Source of the DNA: Opisthocomus hoazin
Taxonomy: Eukaryota; Chordata; Aves; Opisthocomiformes; Opisthocomidae
Length of the DNA stretch: 64,000 nt
Assembly (NCBI RefSeq): GCF_030867145.1
Contig: NC_134418.1
Location: 58,255,682-58,319,681 of the forward strand
Reading direction: 5' to 3'
Of the stretch, positions 34,513-44,382 are shown one piece after another (the stretch's first letter is position 1; each line of letters begins with the position of its first letter). Both the position numbers and the translations under genes were made by a program. The notes beneath the pieces are model-generated. The model saw only the letters and a list, made by a program, of their open reading frames with translations. It was not told the DNA's origin and made no database searches.

Positions 34513-34940
34513 GAACAGTGCAAAAGTGCTGTGTCTTTATAAGTAACAAAATATCTGTTCAGTAGACATAGTTCTTAAAGTTGAATCTGAGCTGAATCTT
34601 AGGTTTTCCTGAGAATGTTATTTATTCAAAGAAAGCAACTACCTCTCTTCGAAGAAATAAAATCGATAGAATTGAATGTTACAGTCAGTACAGGAAAGTA
34701 GCCTTGGGTATCTGGATGTTTAACTATACTTGCAAGTGAAGGTTCTTCCCTTGTAATTTATTTCCATTTCATTTCATGTCACCAGAATGATGAAGCTGCT
34801 GTAACACATCCAGTGGATGGTGGTGCATTACGCCTGTCACACTGAGGGGTTATTACCCTTGGCTGGCTTCGGAGGAGCTGAATTAAGCACGCTGATCGCT
34901 GTCAGGGCAAACAGTAAGGCAACACGAAAGGAGAAACTCT
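34513..34940. other. Non-viral-looking segment inside the provirus
   Basis: About 430 bases between the env fragment and the 3' end show no retroviral motif in any frame. The composition is AT-richer than the surrounding viral genes. Near 34790 there is a splice-acceptor-like 'ttcatttcatgtcaccag' followed by a 20-codon open stretch (NDEAAVTHPVDGGALRLSH, then stop). This may be captured host DNA or highly decayed env. Confidence 0.4.
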
Positions 34941-34993
34941 AATTCTCTCTTTAGCCCAAGAGACTGTTGCTCGGTTTGAGGAACAAAATGGTA

Positions 34994-35012
34994 AAAATTA
35001 GAAGGGGGGAAT
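34994..35012 (+). other. Polypurine tract
   Basis: AAAATTAGAAGGGGGGA directly precedes the 3' LTR and would prime plus-strand synthesis. A TAG inside it probably ended env. Confidence 0.8.
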
Positions 35013-35590
35013 TGTAATAAATGTATACATATAAAGTTTGTTCTCAAACTGGCAGATGGAAAAAGAGCCCCCTCCCTTTCCTTGTGGGTTAGCTTTATCG
35101 CTGTTATGCAATGTTGTGAAATCATAGAACCTCGGGGCGGGAAAGTTTTGGACTAGTTTGCTCGGCGGGGTGCCGCGGCCTCCCTGCTTTGTGCTGGGCT
35201 GGAATGGCCAGGTGGGGGGGGGGGGAGGCTGGTCCGTGGCGCGGAGAGGGGGGCTGCGACCTTTGTCCTAGTGACTGCCGGAGGGAGCAGGACGACCCCT
35301 AGCAACAAGTACGTGCAGCCGCGGAAATCTACCAGGATGGGCTACGTAGACCGTCTGGAACCTTCCCTATGAATATGTATTAGGAACAAGGAGAACCTAT
35401 GGCAAAGTCCAGAACTTTCTGTATGAATATCTATTAGCAGACCATCTATAAACTGGGGAAGGGGACTGGGCGGTGCGCGCCGTTGGTAGAGCAAGAGACT
35501 CCCCGGTCGCCCAGCGCTATTCTTGCCTGCTTTGCTTGCTTAAATAAATTTGGCTTTAATAAATATAACTGGCTCTTAGCCTTTGTACCA
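35013..35590 (+). repeat. 3' LTR
   Basis: 578 bases matching the 5' LTR with about five substitutions and a 2-base difference in a G-run (35214-35225). It ends TTGTACCA, followed by the GTGAG duplication. Confidence 0.93.
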
Positions 35591-35595
35591 GTGAG
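35591..35595 (+). repeat. Target-site duplication GTGAG, right
   Basis: Pairs with 28578-28582. Confidence 0.85.
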
Positions 35596-35622
35596 GGTTT
35601 AAAATACGTGTCTTCTTTTCAG

Positions 35623-35740
35623 CTCTTTCCCGTTTTGGCAACTGGAACTGTAACTGGGAAGGCATTAGAGGCAGAGACATACAGTGTAACTCCTGCTGAA
35701 AAGGGAGATGGAACCTGCTCCTGCATAACTACCCATAAAG
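35623..35740 (+). CDS. Candidate host exon, unidentified
   Basis: A strong 3' splice site (acgtgtcttcttttcag) precedes 118 bases, followed by a good donor (aaag|gtaata). One frame is open throughout and encodes a peptide containing [17 protein letters not shown] and TCSCITTHK; the other frames meet stops early. I do not recognise the protein. The exon might belong to a plus-strand gene starting in the CpG island at 27 kb, in which case the provirus lies in the intron before it. It starts only 32 bases after the 3' LTR. Exon status is inference from splice sites and frame. Confidence 0.4.
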
Positions 35741-36468
35741 GTAATAAGGAGGATCCCCGTGCAGGTTTCTGATGCTGCCTAGAAGCCTTGTTTCCCTTAG
35801 TTTTGCTTTTGCTATATGGTTTATTGGATTACAGCTGTTGTGAATGCAACTCTGGTTAAAGTTCTTGACCACAAAGTAATACTTAGCGTAAACATAGGAA
35901 GTGTTGATGAAGTTGTTGCAGATTTTACTCTCTAAAATACATGAAGTATGGTTGAAGTGAACATGTCAATCAAGGTACTGTTCCAGTTTTAAAATGTCTT
36001 CTTGGTAAGACTTTATTGCACACTAGAATTTATGGCTGTCTAATTTCCTTGGGGAGGACAGAAAGAAGTGGTGAGGCTGGGAGGAAGTGAGAAGGCTGCA
36101 GTTGGTTGCATCACTGGGGTTCTTGCCTTTGCGTGAAATTGTAAGGAAACTTTGTATTACACTAGGCAAGATTCTACAACTTGATTTTTAGACGCATCTA
36201 ATGAATTTATGAATTCGAAGAGTGTGTTTGGAAATAAAATTTCTCTAGTGACAAATGAGAATTCCTGCATTGCCTTTTTGATGGAGTTGATTTCAGTACT
36301 CCTCAGGGTGTGGTTACCTCAGCTGGTTTTCTCCCCCTGGAAGCTCTAGGGCAAGCCCTATTGATGGGCCAGGCTGGATAAACAACGAAGTAGTCAAGAG
36401 TAGTTAACACCTCACCGGAACTGTTAATATCTCTTGGAGCCATGTAGTTATTGTAGAATGATGAGGTA
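35741..36468. other. Spacer between candidate exon and tandem array
   Basis: Unique, moderately AT-rich DNA. No recognised gene or repeat. It joins the first array unit abruptly at about 36469. Confidence 0.5.
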
Positions 36469-37658
36469 TTTCCTAGGATCTGTGACTTGGTGGCTGGAGC
36501 AAGTGATGACTAAGAGAACAACATTTGTCATTTCTGTACCGGAAGCCCCAGTGAAAAGGGAAGCGGTAATGTGCTGAGGCTGTGGGTTCCACAACAATCC
36601 CAGATCAGACAGGTCCTACCGTCAGGGCCAGGTTCTCCTCCTCCTGCATGTCTTTGTCTTTCCCTTGAGCTGGGCCTGACACTTAGTCCGATCCTGTGCT
36701 GGGAATATGGGCGTGTTAAGATGCTAGAGAATGATTTCTTTTTTTTTGGCTTTGTCTTGGCCTTTCAGCAGGGGGAGGTGGGCTAAATTACAGCAGGTGG
36801 TGCTAGCTCTTTATGAAAGAAAAGAAAAATGACACCATTACCACCCGAGGTTTATGCAAGATACTCTCATTAAAGTAGGGTAGAGAACTGTATGACTGTA
36901 TTTCTGACAAAGCCGAAAACACAGGTCAGTTAATTCTGCACGTTTTGTTGTGGAGTGCATTTAGTTGATCACACAGTTGTGCTGGCCTGCTAAACGGCAA
37001 AATCTCAAGATCAAAGTCAGACCGAGCCCCCAAATGTCTGGCAGACAGCTAACCCATCTAAGGATCTGTCTTTTGCACCAAAGCACAGGTCCTTTCAGGA
37101 ATGCATTACTACTGATGTTTCCATTAGAAATCCCTTGGCATGTTGGTGTGATTTGGGGTTGTTTTGCAAAGCCGGGCTCCGGAGCTGAGCGCGGTGGGAG
37201 CCGAGGAAGGGCTTGGTTGTTCTGAGGCTTTGAAGGGCTTTGCACGGAGCCCGGTCCCAGCCAGAGGGGACAGTGGTTGTGTTGAAGACGAAGGCGTTGG
37301 AGCCCTTGTTGTCGTGTTTGTCCGTCCCCCCACCGGCCCCCAGGGTCTGTCCTTGTGCCAGGGGCTGCGTGCTGCTTTGTGCTTGGGGCCGTGCCCGTGA
37401 GTCCCGCGAGGATGCGTGCGTGCTGGCTGCCCCGCCAAAGGGCTGCTTCCGCTGGGGAAGGGGACAGGGGAGTCCCCCCCGGCACTGCCTGCCTCGCTGG
37501 ATGTTCATGGGCCCTCGGGTGGTCTTGGTGCCCTCTGGGGCTCACCGGCTCCAGTCTGGGGCTCAGCACCTTTTGCACCTCTCTGGTGCCGTTTCCTGGT
37601 GCCCCCTGTGCTCCCTCGCCCTCCCACAGAGGCACGGAGCCGTTCTGGAGAAAGAACT

Positions 37659-37664
37659 TTTAAT
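37659..37664 (-). terminator. Poly(A) signal ATTAAA of PRR22-like copy 1
   Basis: ATTAAA on the minus strand about 120 bases after the stop codon, beyond the C-rich tract. The same motif is present in every unit. Confidence 0.5.
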
Positions 37665-37706
37665 GGGAAAAATAAACAAGAGAAAATGTGCTATGAAGCT
37701 ATTCTA

Positions 37707-37768
37707 ACCCCCCCCCCCCCTACACACTCCCCCTCCTCCTTCCCCCTCCCCCCCCACTTCCCCCCCCC
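37707..37768. repeat. C-rich low-complexity tract (in every unit)
   Basis: Runs of C with interspersed TACACA and CTCCT. Equivalent tracts start near 42716, 47720, 52722, 57726 and 62734. The C-run lengths and the ACAC spacing differ between units, which gives unit-specific tags. On the transcribed strand this is a G-rich 3' UTR tract. Confidence 0.85.
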
Positions 37769-37783
37769 ATTCCTGCAGTGGGT

Positions 37784-39375
37784 CTAATCTCCCCCCGGCA
37801 AGCCTGTGCTCCCTGCCAGTGCCCGACACTTGCTGGGTGGCTCTGTCGAGGGGCTGCTCCCCCGCTTCCTGCCCCGCTGCTGTGCCATGGCAGGCTGGGA
37901 TGGGGGCAGATCCATGGCCGCATCCCCCCAGGGCTCGTGGGGCTGCAGCCCCATGACGAACTGGTCGAGGCCCAGGATGGCGTAGGCGATCTCGGGGACG
38001 GTGTAGTCGGGGGTGAGCAGCTCCTGGGGCAGCGCAAGTGAGGTCAAGGGGCAGGGGGGGACGGCAGCGCCGGTGTCAGTGGGGTCCGCGGGCATGGGGC
38101 CGCTGTCGGGACCATCCTGGCTCAGCCGCTCAGTGTCCAGGGAGCAATCAAAGATCCTGAGGGCCTCTTCCAGAGACACTGAGAGGTCACTGGGCATGTC
38201 CCCAACGGAGCAGGGGGCAGGAGAGGGGCTGGGGGGGACGTCGCTGCCTGGGCAGATGTGGGTTTCTGGGGTTGCCCCCACAAGGGTGGCCACGCCAGAG
38301 GTGTGCATCTGCACAGGCTTCCCCTGGACATGCTGGTAGCTGGGGCTGGATGTCCGCAGCGCCGGGGGAGCTGGGGCCACCGGTGTCCTCTGATTTCTGG
38401 AGGGCGCGAGGTGTGGTGGTTGGCCCTGCGGGGTCCCAGGGGCTGGCCAGGCCGGGGGGATCCCACAGCCCCTGGGGCCCCACAAGGCAGCAGCCGGCAG
38501 AGAAGCGATGCGGTGGGCGAGCGTGGGGGTGGGCGGTGGAGGCAGGTGGGTGCTGGCCCACTCCGTGTGGAAGAGGCGGGGGTTGAAGCAGCAGCCAGAC
38601 GGATCCATCTGCAGCCCTGTGTGGGCGAGAGCAAGTGTCGGTGGGCCTGGGGGACCCTCCATGGGCACCCGCCGAGCCATCCCCCATCGCGGACATCCCC
38701 CGGCTCTGCGCCAGGCACGTGGGGAGGTGGTGGCCGGGGCGGTCCTCGCGGGGTGAGCTGCTGTGCTGGTGGGACAGGGTTGGGAATTGGGGAAGAGAGT
38801 CCCTGCTGGGAGGTGAAACGGGAGAGATGGCCCCAAGTGCTTGTGAAATTGTCTGGAAATGGGATTTCCTGGGCGCGCATCAGGCAGGCGAGGGCAGGGA
38901 CGCTCGCCCGGTCTTGCTGAAGCCCCGTACGAAGAGTGTGGTGGGGATGGGGGTGGTGGGAGTGCCTTGGGTCTGGGTGTGCTTAAGGTGCCCGGGGTCT
39001 GGGGATGGTGGAGGTGGCGAAGGTGTCAGGGTGCCCGAGCAGACAGGGCTGCCGTACCTGGTGGTGGTGGCTGGGCGTCCCGGGGTGTCCCCCATGCCGG
39101 GGGAGCCCTCCAGAGCAGGGGTGGCCAGGCTGCAGGGAAGGGCTGCTGCTGCGCGGGCAGTTGGCAGAAGTTGGCTGAGGCTGCAGGAGAGGTGGGAGCA
39201 ATGGCCGGCAGTCAACTCCGCTCTTGGCCCCGAGAGCGTGCGCGAACTGCAGGGATTGGGGTGGGTGCCTACCTGGGGGGTAGCAGGTTTTGGGGAGCAC
39301 AAAAGTGTGCAGGATCCGGGGCACAGGAGGGGCGCGGGGGCCGCAGGGTGGGAGCCGCAGTGGTGGCTGCGCCAT
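37784..39375 (-). CDS. PRR22-like proline-rich protein, copy 1
   Basis: Two exons: 39273-39375 (ATG at 39375) and 37784-38616; intron 656 bases with donor cccag|gtaggc and acceptor cccacacag. Phase matches across the join (G|GG), giving 311 residues. Exon 1 has RILHTFVLPKTCYPP; exon 2 opens LQMDPSGCCFNPRLFHTEW, corresponding to the '[20 protein letters not shown]' segment that I recall in mammalian PRR22. Two further conserved boxes follow: SLEEALRIFDCSL (about residue 182) and LPQELLTPDYTVPEIAYAIL (about 230), then a basic RGRKRG segment (about 282). The middle is proline-rich and probably disordered. PRR22 function is not established; the conserved acidic/hydrophobic boxes suggest a binding module (inference). 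A longer single frame to 38836 runs into the intron and is less likely. Confidence 0.8.
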
Positions 39376-40408
39376 GTTCTGTGGTGGCCGTTGGGTGCAA
39401 AGGACTCTGGGACGTGTCCAGGAAGGAACGTTGGGGCTCCCTGTGTTCCGTCCCGCCCCAGCAGGCTGCCCAGGTCGTGTTGGGGAGGGAGAGGGTTAAG
39501 GGGGGCTGGGGTGTCCCTAGCCCCTACGAGCGGCTCTCGGGGGCTGTGGGTGCAAGTGGTTTTGTGTTTAAAGAGTCTTTTTGAGGGGGAAGAAGAAGAA
39601 GTGGATTCAGCCGAGCCTTGTGCGGACCGAGCTGCATCCGCAGCCCCCTTGTGCCACCTGGCAAATGCATTTGTGACGGTTGCATGTGCTGCTGCGTGCT
39701 GCGTTGACTGGAGCGACGCAGAGAGAGGAAGAAGGCCCTCGAGGGCGTGAGGCAAGGCGGCCTGCTTTTCCCCAGCCCTCCGTCAAGTGCTGCTGCGAGG
39801 TCTTTTAGTCTCCTGGTGGGGAAAGAGCTTTGGATCGCCCTTGGAGGGGTCCGCGCTTTCCCCGTGTGCGTGACAGCCAGGAGGAGACGGCACCCGCCGC
39901 TGCGTGCTCCCAGAATCGGAGCGGATTGTGCGCAAGATTGTCTGAGGAGGTGCTGGGGCTGTGTGTGCTCTGCTGTGTCCCGGCAAAGCGCTGGTGGTGC
40001 AGAGCTGGGCTCTGCCCTTTGCCTCGAGTGTGCTGCAGCCGTTGTCCAGGCAGGGAGGGTGGCTGGGGTAGATGTGGCCACTGAATGCTGCAGCTGTGGT
40101 TGAAGCTGTGTGAAGAGTAGCAGAGCCTCCCGGGAGACCTTTCTGGAAGGGAAGCCAGGGGGCCAGTAAGTATGGTCTGTGAGGGGTGGGGTCATGGCCG
40201 AGACTTAGAAAATTGCGGAGGTCTACAGAAGCTTGGTACAAGGGGACAGGAGTAGAGGTGATGGTATGTTCAAGAAAATACATTGCGAGAAAACCTTCCG
40301 AGGACAACTGGCTTCCGAACCTACCTCGTTGCTGAGGGAGAAGGGTGGACGTAGTGCAATCACCGACTGCTTCTGGTTGACATTGTTTTCTACCTCTGCT
40401 GTCTGCAG

Positions 40409-40659
40409 GAAAAGCCTCGGAGGCAGAAGATCTCTGCCTGGAGCAAGAGCACAGTTCAGCCCAGGCAGTACCTGGTAGCTTTGCTTCTCAGCAGTGCTGC
40501 TGGGAATTGTCCTTTCCTTCCGAGGAGGAAGAGGAAGGATGCCAGCAAGTGCCAGTGAGAGCTGAGCGTGGGCGCTGTACCGTTCAGAGTGGCTTGGGAG
40601 TTCCCCTGCTGTCAGGGCTCTGGCTCAGTGGGGAAGAAAGCCTGCGCTTCTTGCTTTAG
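40409..40659 (+). other. Acceptor-linked open frame in each unit, function unknown
   Basis: A good 3' splice site (tctacctctgctgtctgcag) precedes a frame open for about 83 codons, with KASEAEDLCLEQEHSS and a glutamate run (PSEEEEEG), ending at TAG 40657-40659. Equivalent frames occur near 45416, 50418, 55420 and 60428. No start codon, donor or family is evident. It may be an exon fragment of an unrecognised plus-strand gene or simply chance. Confidence 0.25.
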
Positions 40660-41010
40660 TAGCAGTCTCCTTATGTGCTGTGCTAGGCACCTGCCTGCTT
40701 TGGGCAAGAGTAAGGCATGGCTTGAGGAACAGCCTGCAGTAGCTGTTCCACGTCAGCTGTGCTGGGGGACACCAGTTCCACGCTGTGAGAAACGGTGGAG
40801 CTGCTCTTGTACTTTACATTTCTGTAGCAGTGTATTTCACAAGTTTCCGCTCCCCAAAGCGTGTTCCGGCTTTAGGACCAAAAGTTTGTTGAGCAAACGC
40901 GCAGGCATTCTCCACACCAATGTGGTCAACAACAGTGAGGCGAGAGCACTGGAGAAACGACTTGGTCCTTTACTGCCAAAGAGCACAGGTTTCTGTTTTC
41001 AGAGTGAGAG

Positions 41011-41079
41011 AGTGGTAGGGGTTGGAAGGGCCCTCTGGGGATCATCTGCTCCAACCACCCTGCCAAAGCAGGTTCCCCC
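41011..41079 (-). mobile_element. CR1 sliver at unit end (unit 1)
   Basis: About 70 bases with 'ggttggaagggccctctg' and 'tgctccaaccaccctgcc' match the CR1 3' tail read in reverse. Truncated on both sides. Copies at 46018, 51020, 56022 and 61030. Confidence 0.75.
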
Positions 41080-41473
41080 ATGATTCGAAGATCCGGTAGG
41101 AAAAAACCTAACAGTACAATGTATACTGTTAAGCAGGTATTCTTTATTGCGGCGCCGGGCACACGGGGCATTTCTCCTCCAAACGTGCGCACCAGACACC
41201 CTGTTGCTTCAGGTTAAATACAATCACACATGTAAATATTCATTCTATTTCTAGGAACTAATTAGCATATGTAAATATCTTTCACGCATGTCTGTTAGCA
41301 TCTTTGGGTGGTCTTCGGGGGTCCCAAGATGAAGGGCCATCCTCTTCATCAGGCTGTTCGCTGATTGACACTTGTTTCTGCGCAAACTCAGTTCCAGGAT
41401 CACGTATATCATGTCCTTCAGGGTGTTTTGCTCCGGTCTTGTTGCTCTCTTGGTGCCTCCTTATCTCTGTAGC
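41080..41473 (-). mobile_element. LTR remnant at junction of units 1 and 2
   Basis: On the minus strand an AATAAA (plus tttatt 41143-41148) lies in a region resembling the R-U5 part of an avian ERVK-type LTR, followed by 'gaatacctgcttaacag'. Sequence to its right, up to the unit junction, may be ERV-derived too: a 106-codon minus frame at 41282-41602 crosses the junction. Family assignment is tentative. Confidence 0.5.
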
Positions 41474-42790
41474 TTTCCTAGGATCTGTGACTTGGTGGCT
41501 GGAGCAAGTGATGACTAAGAGAACAGCATTTGTCATTTCTGTACCGGAAGCCCCAGTGAAAAGGGAAGCAGTAATGTGCTGAGGCTGTGGGTTCCACAAC
41601 AATCCCAGATCAGACAGGTCCTACCGTCAGGGCCAGGTTCTCCTCCTCCTGCATGTCTTTGTCTTTCCCTTGAGCTGGGCCTGACACTTAGTCCGATCCT
41701 GTGCTGGGAATATGGGCGTGTTAAGATGCTAGAGAATGATTTCTTTTTTTTTGGCTTTGTCTTGGCCTTTCAGCAGGGGGAGGTGGGCTAAATTACAGCA
41801 GGTGGTGCTAGCTCTTTATGAAAGAAAAGAAAAATGACACCATTACCACCCGAGGTTTATGCAAGATACTCTCAATAAAGTAGGGTAGAGAACTGTATGT
41901 ATGACTGTATTTCTGACAAAGCCGAAAACACAGGTCAGTTAATTCTGCACGTTTTGTTGTGGAGTGCATTTAGTTGATCACACAGTTGTGCTGGCCTGCT
42001 AAACGGCAAAATCTCAAGATCAAAGTCAGACCGAGCCCCCAAATGTCTGGCAGACAGCTAACCCATCTAAGGATCTGTCTTTTGCACCAAAGCACAGGTC
42101 CTTTCAGGAATGCATTACTACTGGTGTTTCCATTAGAAATCCCTTGGCATGCTGGTGTGATTTGGGGTTGTTTTGCAAAGCCGGGCTCCGGAGCTGAGCG
42201 CGGTGGGAGCCGAGGAAGGGCTTGGTTGTTCTGAGGCTTTGAAGGGCTTTGCACGGAGCCCGGTCCCAGCCAGAGGGGACAGTGGTTGTGTTGAAGACGA
42301 AGGCGTTGGAGCCCTTGTTGTCGTGTTTGTCCGTCCCCCCACCAGCCCCCAGGGTCTGTCCTTGTGCCAGGGGCTGCGTGCTGCTTTGTGCTTGGGGCCG
42401 TGCCCGTGAGTCCCGCGAGGATGCGTGCGTGCTGGCTGCCCCGCCAAAGGGCTGCTTCCGCTGGGGAAGGGGACAGGGGAGTCCCCCCCGGCACTGCCTG
42501 CCCCACTGGATGTTTATGGGCCCTCGGGTGGTCTTGGTGCCCTCTGGGGCTCACCGGCTCCAGTCTCGGGCTCAGCACCTTTTGCACCTCTCTGGTGCCG
42601 TTTCCTGGTGCCCCCTGTGCTCCCTCGCCCTCCCACAGAGGCACGGAGCCGTTCTGGAGAAAGAACTTTTAATGGGAAAAATAAACAAGAGAAAATGTGC
42701 TATGAAGCTATTCTAACCCCACCCCCCCACACACTCCCCCTCCTCCTTCCCCCTCCCTCCCCACTTCCCCCCCCCATTCCTGCAGTGGGT

Positions 42791-44382
42791 CTAATCTCCC
42801 CCCGGCAAGCCTGTGCTCCCTGCCAGTGCCCGACACTTGCTGGGTGGCTCTGTCGAGGGGCTGCTGCCCCGCTTCCTGCCCCGCTGCTGTGCCATGGCAG
42901 GCTGGGACGGGGGCAGATCCATGGCCGTATCCCCCCAGGGCTCGTGGGGCTGCAGCCCCATGACGAACTGGTCGAGGCCCAGGATGGCGTAGGCGATCTC
43001 GGGGACGGTGTAGTCGGGGGTGAGCAGCTCCTGGGGCAGCGCAAGTGAGGTCAAGGGGCAGGGGGGGACGGCAGCGCTGGTGTCAGTGGGGTCCGCGGGC
43101 ATGGGGCCGCTGTCGGGACCATCCTGGCTCAGCCGCTCAGTGTCCAGGGAGCAATCAAAGATCCTGAGGGCCTCTTCCAGAGACACTGAGAGGTCACTGG
43201 GCATGTCCCCAACGGAGCAGGGGGCAGGAGAGGGGCTGGGGGGGACGTCGCTGCCTGGGCAGATGTGGGTTTCTGGGGTTGCCCCCACAAGGGTGGCCAC
43301 GCCAGAGGTGTGCATCTGCACAGGCTTCCCCTGGACATGCTGGTAGCTGGGGCTGGATGTCCGCAGCGCCGGGGGAGCTGGGGCCACCGGTGTCCTCTGA
43401 TTTCTGGAGGGCGCGAGGTGTGGTGGTTGGCCCTGCGGGGTCCCAGGGGCTGGCCAGGCCGGGGGGATCCCACAGCCCCTGGGGCCCCACAAGGCAGCAG
43501 CCGGCAGAGAAGCGATGCGGTGGGCGAGCGTGGGGGTGGGCGGTGGAGGCAGGTGGGTGCTGGCCCACTCCGTGTGGAAGAGGCGGGGGTTGAAGCAGCA
43601 GCCAGACGGATCCATCTGCAGCCCTGTGTGGGCGAGAGCAAGTGTCGGTGGGCCTGGGGGACCCTCCATGGGCACCCGCCGAGCCATCCCCCATCGCGGA
43701 CATCCCCCGGCTCTGCGCCAGGCACGTGGGGAGGTGGTGGCCGGGGCGGTCCTCGCGGGGTGAGCTGCTGTGCTGGTGGGACAGGGTTGGGAATTGGGGA
43801 AGAGAGTCCCTGCTGGGAGGTGAAACGGGAGAGATGGCCCCAAGTGCTTGTGAAATTGTCTGGAAATGGGATTTCCTGGGCGCGCATCAGGCAGGCGAGG
43901 GCAGGGACGCTCGCCCGGTCTTGCTGAAGCCCCGTACGAAGAGTGCGGTGGGGATGGGGGTGGTGGGAGTGCCTGGGGTCTGGGTGTGCTGAAGGTGCCC
44001 GGGGTCTGGGGATGGTGGAGGTGGCGAAGGTGTCAGGGTGCCCGAGCAGACAGGGCTGCCGTACCTGGTGGTGGTGGCTGGGCGTCCCGGGGTGTCCCCC
44101 ATGCCGGGGGAGCCCTCCAGAGCAGGGGTGGCCAGGCTGCAGGGAAGGGCTGCTGCTGCGCGGGCAGTTGGCAGAAGTTGGCTGAGGCTGCAGGAGAGGT
44201 GGGAGCAATGGCCGGCAGTCAGCTCCGCTCTTGGCCCCGAGAGCGTGCGCGAACTGCAGGGATTGGGGTGGGTGCCTACCTGGGGGGTAGCAGGTTTTGG
44301 GGAGCACAAAAGTGTGCAGGATCCGGGGCACAGGAGGGGTGCGGGGGCCGCAGGGTGGGAGCCGCAGTGGTGGCTGCGCCAT
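42791..44382 (-). CDS. PRR22-like proline-rich protein, copy 2
   Basis: Exons 44280-44382 and 42791-43623, same structure and 656-base intron as copy 1. Residue differences from copy 1 are Ala15 to Thr in exon 1, Gly217 to Ser and Ala267 to Thr in exon 2. All three conserved boxes are unchanged. Splice sites are intact. It has the most replacements of any copy, so it may have escaped recent homogenisation. Confidence 0.8.

Larger units (their letters stand above)
28583..35590 (+). mobile_element. Endogenous gammaretrovirus-like (ERV1) provirus, defective
   Basis: A 7.0-kb element with two LTRs, a 5-bp target duplication, a tRNA-His-type primer site, gag, pro, pol and env pieces in canonical order, and a polypurine tract before the 3' LTR. 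Protein motifs are gammaretroviral in style: one Cys-His knuckle in NC, protease DSGA, a GPF-type integrase C terminus, and a YWGCE-containing surface protein. The LTRs differ at about five positions plus a 2-base indel in about 577, so insertion is recent. All genes are nevertheless broken by stops, frame changes and large deletions, so the copy cannot make a full set of viral proteins. It presumably spread with help from another element. Confidence 0.92.

Noticed and set aside
36961..37635. 224-codon minus frame in each unit
   Set aside because: It lies beyond the PRR22-like poly(A) signal, with low-complexity GC-rich composition and no splice or domain support.
38131..39384. Long minus frames (up to 417 codons) in the array
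   Set aside because: They include the real exon 1 but continue through the intron and then out of phase over exon 2. The spliced model fits known PRR22 better.
38880..39755. 291-codon minus frame repeated in each unit
   Set aside because: It overlaps PRR22-like exon 1 and the intron in another phase. Composition is GC-driven and no domain is seen.
40568..41083. 171-codon plus frame in each unit
   Set aside because: It runs into the CR1 sliver and has no recognisable family.
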